A DNA stretch of 64,000 bases, taken from Rhytidiadelphus loreus (Eukaryota > Streptophyta > Bryopsida > Hypnales > Hylocomiaceae). A model generated the notes under the pieces. It was not told the DNA's origin and ran no database searches. It saw nothing but the letters and a program-made list of their open reading frames with translations. Positions 47,900-58,167 of this stretch are shown here, piece by piece. The position numbers were made by a program, and so were the translations under genes. The number at the start of each line of letters is the position of its first letter. The first letter of the stretch is position 1. The stretch spans positions 75,329,839-75,393,838 of the forward strand of contig OX344761.1 in assembly GCA_947034895.1 (NCBI GenBank), read 5' to 3'.

Positions 47900-50280
47900 A
47901 AGACAACCCTAAATACCATCACCAGAAGGTGGTAGGAAGTGTGGGTTTGCAAGTACGCATGGGCCGAGGGCAAATTTGACGCAAATGGCGACCTCACTAG
48001 AGTTGTATGTAAGAGCTGCTTTATGATTACTGGCTAGAGGAAGGTGATGATCACTAAGGGGGACAACCTCAAGAAACATGAGGGTAAGACAACCTACAAA
48101 GAAGATGGTATTTCCTTCCCACACTTGAAGAAGGAAGATACTTTTACCAAGACAAATTGCAAACACTTTCAATGTTGTAAGCTCTACGTAGGCCAAAAGC
48201 AAACGGAGACTATTGTAGAGCAAGTTGATCATCATTAGCTTGGAGGGCAAAATGAAACAAAAGGAAGTACAATTCTCCACTCTTTTCCAAGTTCTTTGTT
48301 ATGGTCGTCCAATGTGTGATTACAAGCAAGAACAACATTTGCTTAGACACCTAAAGGTAAAAAACATACTAAGAAAGCATTGGTTTGAGTCCATAGGGTG
48401 AAAATTGTTAGAGCATCTCTACAGTTCTATTCTATCTGCCCTAATGTTTGTCATCCAATTTGTGAGAATAGTATCCATTAGCACAAACGAAGTCACCGCC
48501 ATTGATAACACATCATGGTTGGGTGTTCACATGTATGCTCTAGACTCTTGGAAAAGAGTCTTGCATCTCTTGCATTTGTCTTGTTTCTAATAGTGGCATA
48601 GTGGATCACTTGACCAATGTGAATGTATTCTTTGATGGAAGAAGGGGGCCTAACTTATGAGGAGATAGCTTCCACACTTGTTTGCTTTAGGGTTGATGGC
48701 ATTAGTATCTTTCTAAAACCAAAAATAAGTGTAACAACCCAAATTCGTGAGAAATTGGTGCCTTTCGTACTTGGTGCTTTTTGTACTAGTCATAGGATAA
48801 ACTTGGTGGTCAAAACTCTATTTAACTATTCATTGATCTCTCAATTGGAGGAACTTTTTTAATCCATATACTTCTATTTTTGTTGTAGTCACGAGCGCCA
48901 TACAAAGCTTAAAAAACAAGCTAATCTAATAGAAAATAAGGAAAATAAGATGTTCCAAAATGTTGAGATGTGTTGGATTTCCATGAGGAGTATAAGACGT
49001 TGGGTGTCAAAATGGGTTACAATATGGAAGTTGCCGTTGGTTCAAGAACCAATTCATAAATTGCTACTAACTTCAGTTTGTTTGCTAATGTTGAAGTTCT
49101 TCTATCACTGGCTTTCTTTCTTTTGATGGTGAACGTTGTGCAATGTTTGATCAACTTGACCTTAGTTAGGGACATCTTCATTTGTGATTTCATGTAGTTT
49201 GTAAAAGTCTACTAAGATGAACTAGCCAAGATGTTCATCAAGGCTTCTACTACCTACAATACAACAAATTTCTCATATTAGAACGATATGATTAATTTGA
49301 AAAGTCAAGACTTACCTCTAGAGTGGAGGGACTTAGTGGACAATAGTGGCATTTGCCACTTTCTCTTCAATTTTGGAATGATTTCAGTTCTTGCCCACTG
49401 TTTTGACAAACAAAGATGCCAAAAAAATTTGGTCACCCAACAAGAATACAACCATGTTCAAGCTCGTGTTCAAGATAACATGGAACGACAATTTGTAGGT
49501 ACTTTCTTTTTTTATCTATGCTTTGCTTTCATTTCAAATGTTTTGCTATGTTTCCTCACTTTGTTGTGAAGGCCTTCCATTTTGGTTTATTGCAACTTGA
49601 TTCTATTTATTTTTTGTTTGAATTTGTTTCCATTTGTTTTGCTTTGAACTCTGTGACACTGCTATGCGCTATGAAGTGGGAACAATGCGTAGGAGGTGGA
49701 CACAACTTCATTCCAAATTTTTTTGGTTTGAATTATTTTTATTTTTCTTAAACTCTGTGACATTTTAACGTTACTTGGAAATTGCGATGGAGGTGGGTAG
49801 CACTTCATTCCCATTTTTTGGGATCTTTTATGAATTTCTGGTTCATGTGTTGTGTGCTTGCCTTATTTCTAGGTGCAAAAATTGTTTAGTCATTGTGTGA
49901 TGAATTGGATAGGTGTTTTCCACAGCAAGAGCTATTAGATGCATTTGGTATTATATATCTTTAATACTAGAAGCAGGAGGGTGCTGATGAGAGCTTTCCT
50001 CAACACTTATCAATGCTCAAAAAATTCTACTACCATGCCAAAACTAAAAATGCAAATGATGCATGGAAGCCTTATATAGCTCCCAATTCTCATTCTGTGT
50101 TATCTCTATGTTGCCACCAACAACAATAGGGGTTGTGGAAATAGCATCCTAGTGGGCACAAGTATAGCCTCCTTGCTAAATTCCATAAAGATATTTTGGG
50201 ATTGTTGATCACAAGTACTAAATACATACTAGAAGTTGACAACTAGGTTATGAATTTTCTTTTCAAGACCTACCTCTAAC
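47900..50280 (+). pseudogene. Decayed hAT-like (DUF4371-type) transposase
   Basis: Fragments in shifting plus-strand frames line up in the order expected for hAT-like proteins with an N-terminal zinc-finger part. They are GKFDANGDLTRVVCKSC (about 47960), KGDNLKKHEGK (48055), STLFQVLCYGRPMCDY (48280), STNEVTAIDNTSWLGVH with DSWKRVLHLLHL (48480-48575), KEGGLTYEEI-like and LVCFRVDG (48640), TTQIREKLVPF and CTSHRINLVV (48735-48810), EMCWISM (48965), DIFICDFM (49170), and DELDRCFPQQELLDAFGI with ADESFPQHLSMLKKFYYHAK (49895-50040). Many stops and frameshifts make it inactive. The assignment comes from recalled family sequence; a protein search would settle it. Confidence 0.7.
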
Positions 50281-50989
50281 ATTCCTAATGCAGTAAGAAA
50301 CATGGAAGTTTCGAAGTTGAAGTTGAATTCATCCAACTTTAAAAATTGCAAGAATTTTATTAGTGTTCATTGATGTTCATTAAAGGAATCAATCCATTCT
50401 TGACTATCATCCCATTCTCACAACTTAGTCTCCATTTCTAATCAGTTGTATTGTAGGTGACAACTCATGTGCAATATGGCCAATAAGAACAACAAAAATG
50501 TTTGGGAGGTGTACATTGAAAGCATAATATGATCACATGTACATTTGAAGCCACAATGATCACCTACATCAGTTTTGTAAGCAGCTTTATAAATGAAAAT
50601 TGATTTTCCTACAAATTGAGAATGGGACAAACAAAATCTTCACAAAAAAATTCATGATAATTTTGTTTTTGAGGGAAAAAATGTCAAAAATTATGAAATC
50701 CTTCTTAAATCTATTTCTCTTACACAGGAGTTTTTTTTCCTCAACCTTCCCTGTGCCACATATAGGCTGAATTGCTTAAGTGGTTGGAAATAGGTTGCCA
50801 TCCTGATAGTCATCAAACAGTTGTGCAAAGCAAAGCAAAACCCTAGTATTTAACCCTAGTAGTATTTAGATCTAAACCAGCAAATTCCAAAAAGAGAAAA
50901 CAGAGGATTAAAAAAACAGAGAGCTGAATACTTGACTGACATTACAAAATAGGTACAATTCCAAAGACACCATCCATGAACTATGAAAA
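50281..50989. other. Intergenic, nothing recognised
   Basis: No supported gene. The minus-strand frame at 50856-51104 overlaps the duplicated RRM 3' flank. Confidence 0.4.
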
Positions 50990-51325
50990 TTGGCTCCCAC
51001 AGGTCACTGGCAGAATGGAAGACCGAATGGACTGTGAAACTGAAAATGCACCTCTCATGGGCATCGGCATCGTCACAGCATATCATATCGTCCTGATAAA
51101 CCATAATACATTCAGAGCTGACACAGAAATTGAAATCCTAGAGGCGACGACGAAATTGTCGAATTGCTTAGGAAATTTTACAATTGAGCTCCGGGGCCTT
51201 CACCCAACATCCAGGACATCCTAATAAATGCTGCACAGACTTATGTAGTAGAAAGCAGTTCCAATGATCACCTACATCGCCTACTACTGTAGTATCCTCG
51301 AATAAAATCTACGCTGTTCCTTACT
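50990..51325 (-). repeat. Third, partial copy of the RRM gene 3' flank
   Basis: The sequence matches the 3' UTR part of copy B (about 53040-53300, same orientation) and of copy A (about 27815-28070, inverted). Shared phrases include AAATTGTCGAATTG, AGGAAATTTTACAA, GAGCTCCGGG and CATCCAGGACATCCTAATAA. It is more diverged than A and B are from each other. The coding region is absent: similarity stops at 51325, where a perfect hairpin begins. Confidence 0.8.
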
Positions 51326-51386
51326 ATCCTCTCAAAAGAGACACCCTTGATTGATTTGTTTTGGGGGTGTCTCTTTTGAGAGGATA
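51325..51386. repeat. Perfect 22-bp hairpin at a duplication boundary
   Basis: TATCCTCTCAAAAGAGACACC(C) and its exact complement flank an 18-base loop (51347-51364). It sits at the end of the third RRM flank copy. It may have formed during the rearrangement or be a tiny foldback element; arm length would also suit a small-RNA precursor, but nothing shows transcription. Confidence 0.75.
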
Positions 51387-51869
51387 CAAATCCAAAAGGA
51401 GTACACGTGGCAATTAGGAAAAAACAATCCTCAATTTTATGTACACAAAAATTTCCAAAAGTCAATATATTTTTCAGAAATGAAACCAATCCTATCGCTA
51501 AACAATACCTTCTTCCTGCACAACAGAACCCTAAAATTAGTTGATATATGTGAGTGCCAACCAATAAGTACAAATTGCACCCACTAACATAGTTTGTACT
51601 TGAATAAACTCAAACAAAAGGTATCTTGATCGCTAGCTACCATGTGCAGAAAGCAGCTCCAAAAGAATTTTGAAATCTAAAACTAATATTCAAGTGAAGA
51701 CCTACTCCTCCCAGACTTAGTTCTCACGACTGCAAACGACGAGAAATGAAAGAGAACGAAAAACTAAGCATCTCACAAAGCCATAAACCCCATCACAACC
51801 ACCAATGAACTTCACTTATACATGAGCTCAATGATACCTCACAACATGAACTAACCTGGTGCTGCTCAC
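51387..51869. other. Intergenic / possible intron
   Basis: No independent feature. On the minus strand a TCGTCGTTTGCAG acceptor-like site lies near 51737, which could extend the transcript proposed at 51870-52190. Confidence 0.35.
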
Positions 51870-52190
51870 CTTTCTCAAACCATGCCTTTCTATAAGGGGG
51901 GAATGCAGCTGCGGGTGAAACCAAAGACCAAGCAACGGAACAAAAAACTTGCAGAAGATAGGACACTGAATATAAAAAGCGAACATACTTGTTCTTCCGA
52001 GTTCCACCCCCACGCTGCAAGAGAGTTGCACCTGCGAAAGACCTGCGACAAAGATGCCAAAAAGTTGCGAGAGAGCGACGGAGATGAAGGAAGGGAGGGA
52101 GATACGCCTGTGTGAGCGGGGAGGCAAGGCAACCTAAAATCCAGCACCTTAAAAGAAGACAACCTGAACTCGGGCGAATCATCCAACGGG
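51870..52190 (-). other. Possible 5' exons of an unidentified minus-strand transcript
   Basis: On the minus strand a pyrimidine-rich, 5' UTR-like stretch (52190 down to 51989) ends in ACAA|GTATGT. It is followed by TTTCACCCGCAG (acceptor) and a 39-nt block 51908..51870 ending AAAG|GTGAGC, a strong donor. One combined frame reads through as SEEQLHSPLIERHGLRK, but it has no ATG upstream, so these may be UTR exons. I cannot name a product. Confidence 0.3.
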
Positions 52191-52439
52191 CGATATCGAT
52201 CAGCTCAGCTCAAGGTCACAGGTCCGATTTTTTTTACAGTGTATACGGTAGTATTCAAGATCACTGCCACTTCATTATTTTCTATTTTTGGCACCCTCCC
52301 GACCGGTCCAAGTGAGGTTGTCCCTTTCGAGGGGATAGTAATCATAGAATGTAAGAAAACGGAAAAAAAAGACAGTTCACCTAAACTTAACATAGACACG
52401 TGTCCGTTACAAAATTAGTACAATCGGAAAAAATCAATG
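52191..52439. other. Spacer between possible transcript and copy B
   Basis: No supported feature. Confidence 0.4.
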
Positions 52440-54480
52440 ATGTCAAAATAGCATTGATAAAGATGCACACAAAAAATGGGATGAAAAAGAATCTGTTCTT
52501 CACTATGCAAACCCCCGTTAGATCATCTAAAGGACAAATTTAGTCTAGGCACACTCTATGCACCAGAATCTGGATGGATATAGTTCATTCTAAACAGTGA
52601 AATAAACAGACAACGAAAGTTTAACAACAGTCTGCTGAAATAGCAACAAATTGCATAAACACAATCATGAAAATAACAGCAATTGGGAAAAGAGGAATCC
52701 TCCTTCACAGTTGCAGGGCAACGATCAAAGTCAGTGATGTCGGCGCCGCAAAGAAACAACGACCACTCGTAGCTGATAGACCAAACAAGCAGAATCGAAA
52801 AAGGGAAAGGAAAGAACTTCCGCGACATTACAAAAATTAATAAGCAATCATCCACAACCTAAGCTTGAGAATGTCGGCTTCCACAGGCATACCGTACGTG
52901 AAGGAAATGGAATTTCCACGTCAGATTTTGATAAGTCCACGCCACCGTGCACCAATCACTAGAAGCCATGTGGCACTTTTAAACAAAAACGACTTAATTT
53001 ATCTTGAATCTAACCTTCAAGTAGAGTACAAAGACCGCAGACTGCGAAACAGTGAAAACGGAAACGGAGTAAGCAGGCACCCCTCATGGACGACATAACA
53101 TGTAGGCCTCATGAAACCACAATGCTGACACTGAAATGGAAATCCTAAAGGCCACGACAAAATTGTCGAATTGTATAGGAAATTTTACAACTGAGCTCCG
53201 GGTCTTCACCCAGCATCCAGGACATCCTAATAACCACTGCCTGCAGACTTGCAGCCGCTGACTAGTATCCTTGAATTAAATCTACCCTATTCCTTACAAC
53301 CCGGTCCGGGAGATCCTGCCTTGTATAAGACAACGAGAAAAAACCACAAAAACTATACTAAACGTCGCCACGAAGGCAACGGACACAGTCTGCCAAGAAC
53401 CTCCGCTCAAAACCTGGGCGGGGGCTTCTCGCCGGCCAAGTTCACTCTCAATTGTCTTCCCTCAAAATCAGCACCGTCCAGGTTCTCAATGGCTGTGCTC
53501 ACATCATTAGCATTCTCCAAAGTCACGAACCCAAAACCACGAGACTTACCCGAATCCCTGTCGTACACAACCTTGGCGTCCACCACCTTCCCGAAGTCCG
53601 AAAAAAGCTGGTGCAGGGCGCCTTCGTCGCAGCCCCATGTCAGGTTGCCCACGAACAGCTTGTTCGGGTCGTCGGGCCTGCGGCTGCCTCCCAGCGGGGA
53701 TCTCCTTTCGGGCCTCTCGCCCCTCTCGAAACGGGGCTTGTCCCTGTTCGACTGCGGGTAGTTCACCCTCAAAGCCCTTCCTCCCATATCGCTTCCGTCC
53801 AACGAGTTGATCACCGCTTGTGCGTCCTCGTTGCTCGCCATCGTCACGAAAGCGAAGCCTCGGCTCCTGCCAGACTCCCGGTCGTAAATCACCTCCACCT
53901 CCTCCACGGTACCAACATCCTGGCAGATTTCAGCCAGCTGCGCGCTGTCGCACGTCCAAGGCAAGTTGCCGACGTACAGCTTGGAGCCCTGTTGCACAAT
54001 AGGGGCCGGCTCACCGGCAGCGGGGGCTTCCTCGGTCTCCCCATCTCCGAAGGTGTACTCCGTCACCTCCGCGGCTCTCGCCACAATGGCGGAGTTCACA
54101 GCACTTCTCTTCGAAAACGGCAACTCCAAGAAGGTGCACGACATGGCTGACGGTCCCGCCAAGGGCGCGGCCATGCTCAATGCACCGCCATTACGGCTCA
54201 AACTGCTCTCCGCGCGGGTCGACACGACGGCGAACGGCGTGCTGCCCACGGCCATGGTCAAGCTTGTCGCCGCCATTGCTCCGGATAATCTCGCAACAAC
54301 AAAACAAACAATCACGACGAAACGGGAAACGCTACCGAAGAAAACCCCAAACCCCTTGAAGCAAACACTACGGGTGCTTCCCCGTTCTCTTTGTTATGTC
54401 GCTTGGGTCCTCACGAGTCTGGATAAGGTGCGGTCATGGTATTTGTATTTTGGGCTGCCCGTCAGCCTGGCTCCGTCTGC
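52440..54480 (-). repeat. Duplicated block, copy B (RRM gene and flanks)
   Basis: This is the inverted counterpart of 26640-28725. The proximal 3' UTR is almost identical to that of copy A. The distal flank has diverged and has its own insertion of about 130 bp (about 52910-53035, between CGGTATGCCTG-side and CGGTCT-side matches). The upstream match ends near 54480, about 200 bp before the start codon, and a MITE begins at 54514. Confidence 0.9.
53407..54276 (-). CDS. Plastid-targeted twin-RRM RNA-binding protein (copy B), 289 aa
   Basis: This is the paralogue of the protein at 26836-27708 and is expected to have the same role in plastid RNA metabolism. It keeps the Ser/Ala/Arg-rich transit-peptide-like N-terminus, the short acidic linker (one residue shorter than in A), both RNP2 motifs (LYVGNL, LFVGNL) and both RNP1 motifs (RGFAFVTM, RGFGFVTL). 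From RRM1 RNP1 to the C-terminus the protein is identical to A. Differences cluster in the first 125 or so residues: for example TEYTFGDGE for TDYTLGEVQ, QDVGTVEE for QDFGTVEE, and DRESG for DQESG. The start is placed at 54276 by alignment with copy A and its GCAATGGCGG context; an in-frame ATG at 54315 is less likely. It has no intron. It is intact and could be functional, but its upstream region differs from that of copy A. Confidence 0.92.
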   Translation of the reverse strand: MAATSLTMAVGSTPFAVVSTRAESSLSRNGGALSMAAPLAGPSAMSCTFLELPFSKRSAVNSAIVARAAEVTEYTFGDGETEEAPAAGEPAPIVQQGSKLYVGNLPWTCDSAQLAEICQDVGTVEEVEVIYDRESGRSRGFAFVTMASNEDAQAVINSLDGSDMGGRALRVNYPQSNRDKPRFERGERPERRSPLGGSRRPDDPNKLFVGNLTWGCDEGALHQLFSDFGKVVDAKVVYDRDSGKSRGFGFVTLENANDVSTAIENLDGADFEGRQLRVNLAGEKPPPRF

Positions 54481-54513
54481 CCGCTTCGGTCAGGGAGAAC
54501 CAACTCATACCAG

Positions 54514-54925
54514 AATGGAGACCGGCCCTAAGTTAACCAGTAAGCAAAATATTATCATTATTTCAGTAAAATTTGTTGGACTGCATTTAAAATGAGGTTC
54601 TTCTGACATGGTAATTTTTTGAAATTTTTGTGTTCTTAAAATCTATGACCTCATTTTTGCAAATTCCATTTTGAACTAGAGTCAATGCAATTTTGGCTTG
54701 GTCAACCACTTGACATTCTTCCACATTTGTAATTTTAGAAAAATATGTACTCTAACAATATCAAATCCAACCAGTAGATAGGACAATAACTTGATAAAGT
54801 GTCTCCACAAATTAGGATGACTTTCATCCAAGTAGAATGAGAAAGAAACAAAAGTTTTAATTTGTTTATCGTCCAAAAATTGAATGTCGGAGTGCTTACA
54901 GGTTAACTTAAGGCTGGTCTCCATT
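54514..54925. mobile_element. MITE with about 30-bp TIRs (412 bp)
   Basis: The ends are AATGGAGACCGGCCCTAAGT on the left and, from the other strand, AATGGAGACCAGCCTTAAGT on the right, continuing as TAACC..GTAAGC. The interior is not coding. It lies directly upstream of RRM copy B, about 240 bp from its start codon. No clear target duplication is seen. Confidence 0.8.
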
Positions 54926-55275
54926 AAACTCCTGGACCTCTAGCAATTGGATGGGGCTTAGACCTTCGATTGGAGTTGGACCTCCAATTGGAACTGTCCA
55001 TTGCACCTTAGACACCTGGAAGTCGGGAGTAGGAAGGATACGGGGTAGCACATTGATGGCCACATTTCCTTTGAAACAAGACTTTTAGCAACTTTATTTT
55101 GTTGTGTACTTAAAAAAGGGAGGTCAGGTCCACCCTCCAGGCCTTCTAGGCCCACATTTCCGTTTTGCACGGACTAGAGGTAAGAAAGGTGGCTGGACCT
55201 CTGATTCTGGAGCCATCTCCAATGGAGACCGATTGGAAGGTTGGCCAAATTTCCGAATCAGACATCCAGCTCTCT
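54926..55275. other. Spacer between the inverted MITE copies
   Basis: A less AT-rich segment of about 350 bp with TGGACCTCTAGCAATTGG- and GACCTCCAATTGGA-like words. Another AATGGAGACCG is present near 55217. No gene is seen; it may be another insertion. Confidence 0.45.
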
Positions 55276-55673
55276 AATGGAGACCAGCCCTAAGTTAACC
55301 CGTAAGCACTCCAACATCCAATTTTTGGATGATGAACAAATTAAAACTCTTGTTTCTTTCTAATTCTACTTGGATAAAAGTCATCCTAATTTGTGGAGAT
55401 ACTTTATCAAGTTGTTGTCTTATCTACTAGTTGGATTTGATATTGTTAGAGTACATATTTTTCTAAAATTACAAATGTGGAAGAATGTCAAGTGGTTGAC
55501 CAAGCCAAAATTGCATTGACTCTAGTTCAAAATGGAATTTGCAAAAATGAGGTCATAGATTTTAAGAATACAAAAATTTCAAAAAATCACCATGTCAGAA
55601 GAGCCTCATTTTAAATGCAATCCAATAAATTTTACTCAAAGAATGATAATATTTTGCTTGTAATTGAATTTAG
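55276..55673. mobile_element. Inverted second copy of the 54514 MITE
   Basis: Almost the whole length is the reverse complement of 54514-54925. The end facing the first copy is intact (AATGGAGACCAGCCCTAAGT), while the far end has lost most of its terminal repeat (only GCTTG..GAATTTAG remains). Together the two form a long inverted repeat that could yield a hairpin transcript. Confidence 0.8.
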
Positions 55674-56069
55674 AAGGAATTCTAAAATTTATTTTTCAAA
55701 ATTTATAAAAAAAAATTGATAGAAACATTGGTGAATCTAATCGTATGGATGGAATCTAAAACTCAAAATGACAACTTTTATTTGTATATGAATTTCAAAA
55801 TATTCTTTCAAATAGCACTTTATGATAATTTTTCCAAATCTTCAATTCTGGAGAAGGATCTGGACGTTTAGGGGTTAATAAGTTGGAATTTGTTGCTTGC
55901 GATGGATTGAAATTTTGACTTCCATTTTTGGCCCCAATTAGTCCAGAAAAATTGGAAAAACGAAATTAACCGCAACTTCGACTTTGTATTGCTACACGCA
56001 ATTGTGGTCAATTTTGTTACAAAACAAAGACACTATCTATGGTGTTGTGTTTGCCACCCATGGTGGTGA
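55674..56069. other. AT-rich spacer with a TTAA-type terminus
   Basis: CGTTTAGGGGTTAA at 55865-55878 looks like the right end of a TTAACCC-ended element whose left end I could not identify. Confidence 0.45.
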
Positions 56070-56350
56070 TTCCCTCCCCCACCAAAAATTAGGAGCCAGT
56101 GGATGTGAAAACAAAAAAATCTCACCCTCCTTTAAGAAAAATCCACAACCGTCAGATCCAATATGGATACATAGACATGTACTGAATACGGATATAAGTA
56201 CTAAATATAGATATAGGTACCGAATATGGATATACATATTGATTACAGATACAAGTATTGAATACACATACAGGTACTATATACGAATGCAAATACAAAA
56301 TATAAAATACAGATATAAATATTACTACGGATACAGAAGATGGATACAAC
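56070..56350. repeat. Dispersed repeat with GATAYAGGTAC tract
   Basis: This is the counterpart of 11556-11760. The part from about 56155 to 56340 is a degenerate tandem of about 24-bp GATACAGGTACTGAATA-like words. The frames reported from it are Tyr/Ile-rich readings of the tandem. Confidence 0.7.
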
Positions 56351-56891
56351 AACCAATTAACCTATATTGATTGTCAAAGAAGTTCATTTCCAAAAATATA
56401 AGACTAAAGTTGGGGGTATACAATTTAGGTTATTTAAATTGTTTTCAAATCAAATTATTTTTCAAAACCCCCAAAATAAAATGAATGGGGTGAGGTTCTG
56501 AAAAATAATTTGTTTTGAAAACTCAAGGTGTATCACTATACACTATACACCTTGAGTAGGCAGTCACTGCCTGCCTTACGAACTTTTTTAGATTTGTTTT
56601 TGAATTTGCAATGTAATAGTAAAAGAGAAAAGTCATTATTTTATATACTTTTTAAAATTTTGGAATTTTTTGGAATTTTTTAAATGAAATTATTAAAAGA
56701 ATGTACCTATTTAGGGATACATTTTTTATTCTAATATTTAACTCAATAAAATTTTAAAATTCATGAAATTTGTACCACGATTCCAATATGGATTCTCATT
56801 CAACTCACTAATAAATCGTGAAAAAAAATAACTCGTTAGAAAGGTTTTTTCACTCATAAATTTGAAAAATTATTTTATGCATAGTCATTAT

Positions 56892-57181
56892 GGGAGATTT
56901 GAGGGGTCTGAAAGCCTATTTTGGGATTGTTCCCCTTGTTGTGAACAACAAAATACAATCAAAATTTAAAATTATTTAAAATAAATAAGTAAGTAAGTAA
57001 GTAAATAAATAAAATAAAATTCATATTAAAATAATAATAAATATTTTAAAAAACAATAAAAAATATTTAAATATTAAAAAATATATTTAATATCTGATGT
57101 GGCTACCTCCTAGCCACGTTAGATTACACAGTGAGTGAACTCCCCAGGAACTTGCAGTCTCCCGAACCCCTCAAATCTCCC
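56892..57181. mobile_element. Small inverted-terminus element (290 bp)
   Basis: GGGAGATTTGAGGGGTCTG on the left matches, from the other strand, GGGAGATTTGAGGGGTTCG at the right end. The middle contains a (TAAG)n/(TAAA)n run (56985-57015) and AT-rich filler. It directly abuts the next element. No target duplication is visible. Confidence 0.65.
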
Positions 57182-57888
57182 TTAACCCTTCTATGGCGTC
57201 CAGATGACTTTCCTATGATCTGGAAAGTATCTAGAAGCGATTTTTCATCCCTCCTTCCCTTCATATTGGGTTATAAATAGTATGCAATTAAGTTTGTAGT
57301 CTTACTAGTGTTTGTCTTCATGTAAATGAGGAGTTATTAAAAAAAAACAGATCACAAAATATGCTATTTTAGAGTATTTTGGAAAATTGTTGCTCCTTGC
57401 TCTAAGTCTAAAATTTCTCCACAAAAATGATATTTTGGAGTTTGAGCCCAACTAACAAAATGAAGGTCATAAACTCTAGTTTGTATTCCAATTTGAATTT
57501 TGAAAAAATTCCTAATATTGAATATTTTATTGGAATTTGAACTTTGGTTGTATTTTCAATGTCTATTATTTTCCAATCATAGAATGATACGGAAATTGAG
57601 TTTACACCATGATGTTTATAATTGTAATATACACACATGGTGAAATTTTCAGATTTTTTGAAATAATTTTCTATTTAATATGATTTTTCTTCACTTTTTC
57701 TTCAAAAAATCTCAAAAAAATCAATTTTCTACAAAAAAAAAACCTATTTCTTATTGAAGTGAAGAAGACATGTAATTTCATCTCTGAAAAATAAGTATAA
57801 TTTTTTTCATACATATCTATTTGCAAAATGGTGTGATGGGCAGTGAGGCTTCAAATCAGTGGTCATGGGTCTATCATTTAGGGGTTAA
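57182..57888. mobile_element. TTAA-bounded element (707 bp)
   Basis: It starts TTAACCCTTCTATGGCG and ends, from the other strand, TTAACCCCTAAATGATAG. The terminal match is short and imperfect, but both ends carry TTAACCC as in the elements at 17.0 and 42.4 kb. No coding frame is seen. Confidence 0.55.
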
Positions 57889-57942
57889 TGGTTTTATTTG
57901 TAGCACAACATGTCCAAATTTTAATGATTGCATATACATGCT

Positions 57943-58167
57943 CACCAGAAGAAACCCATGTTTTTTGTAACAAGCCCTCATTTTTTCTAACAGATTTTTT
58001 TTATGTCTAAGTTGACATTTAGCTACTTTTATGTTTTTCATAATATCCAAATGATCTACTCAAAATCATTAAAAACATAAAAACAACTAAATGTCAACTT
58101 AGACATCAAAAAAAATCCGTCAAAAAAAATAAGGGCTCGTCACAAAAAACACAGGTTTCTTCTAGTG
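57943..58167. mobile_element. CACTA-type foldback MITE (225 bp)
   Basis: It is almost entirely palindromic. The left half begins CACCAGAAGAAACCCATG and the right half, from the other strand, begins CACTAGAAGAAACCTGTG. Both halves share TTTTTTGT, AGGGC/AGCCC and TCTAAGTTGACATTTAG. The termini match those of the 58705-60907 CACTA element, so it probably uses the same transposase. Confidence 0.85.
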
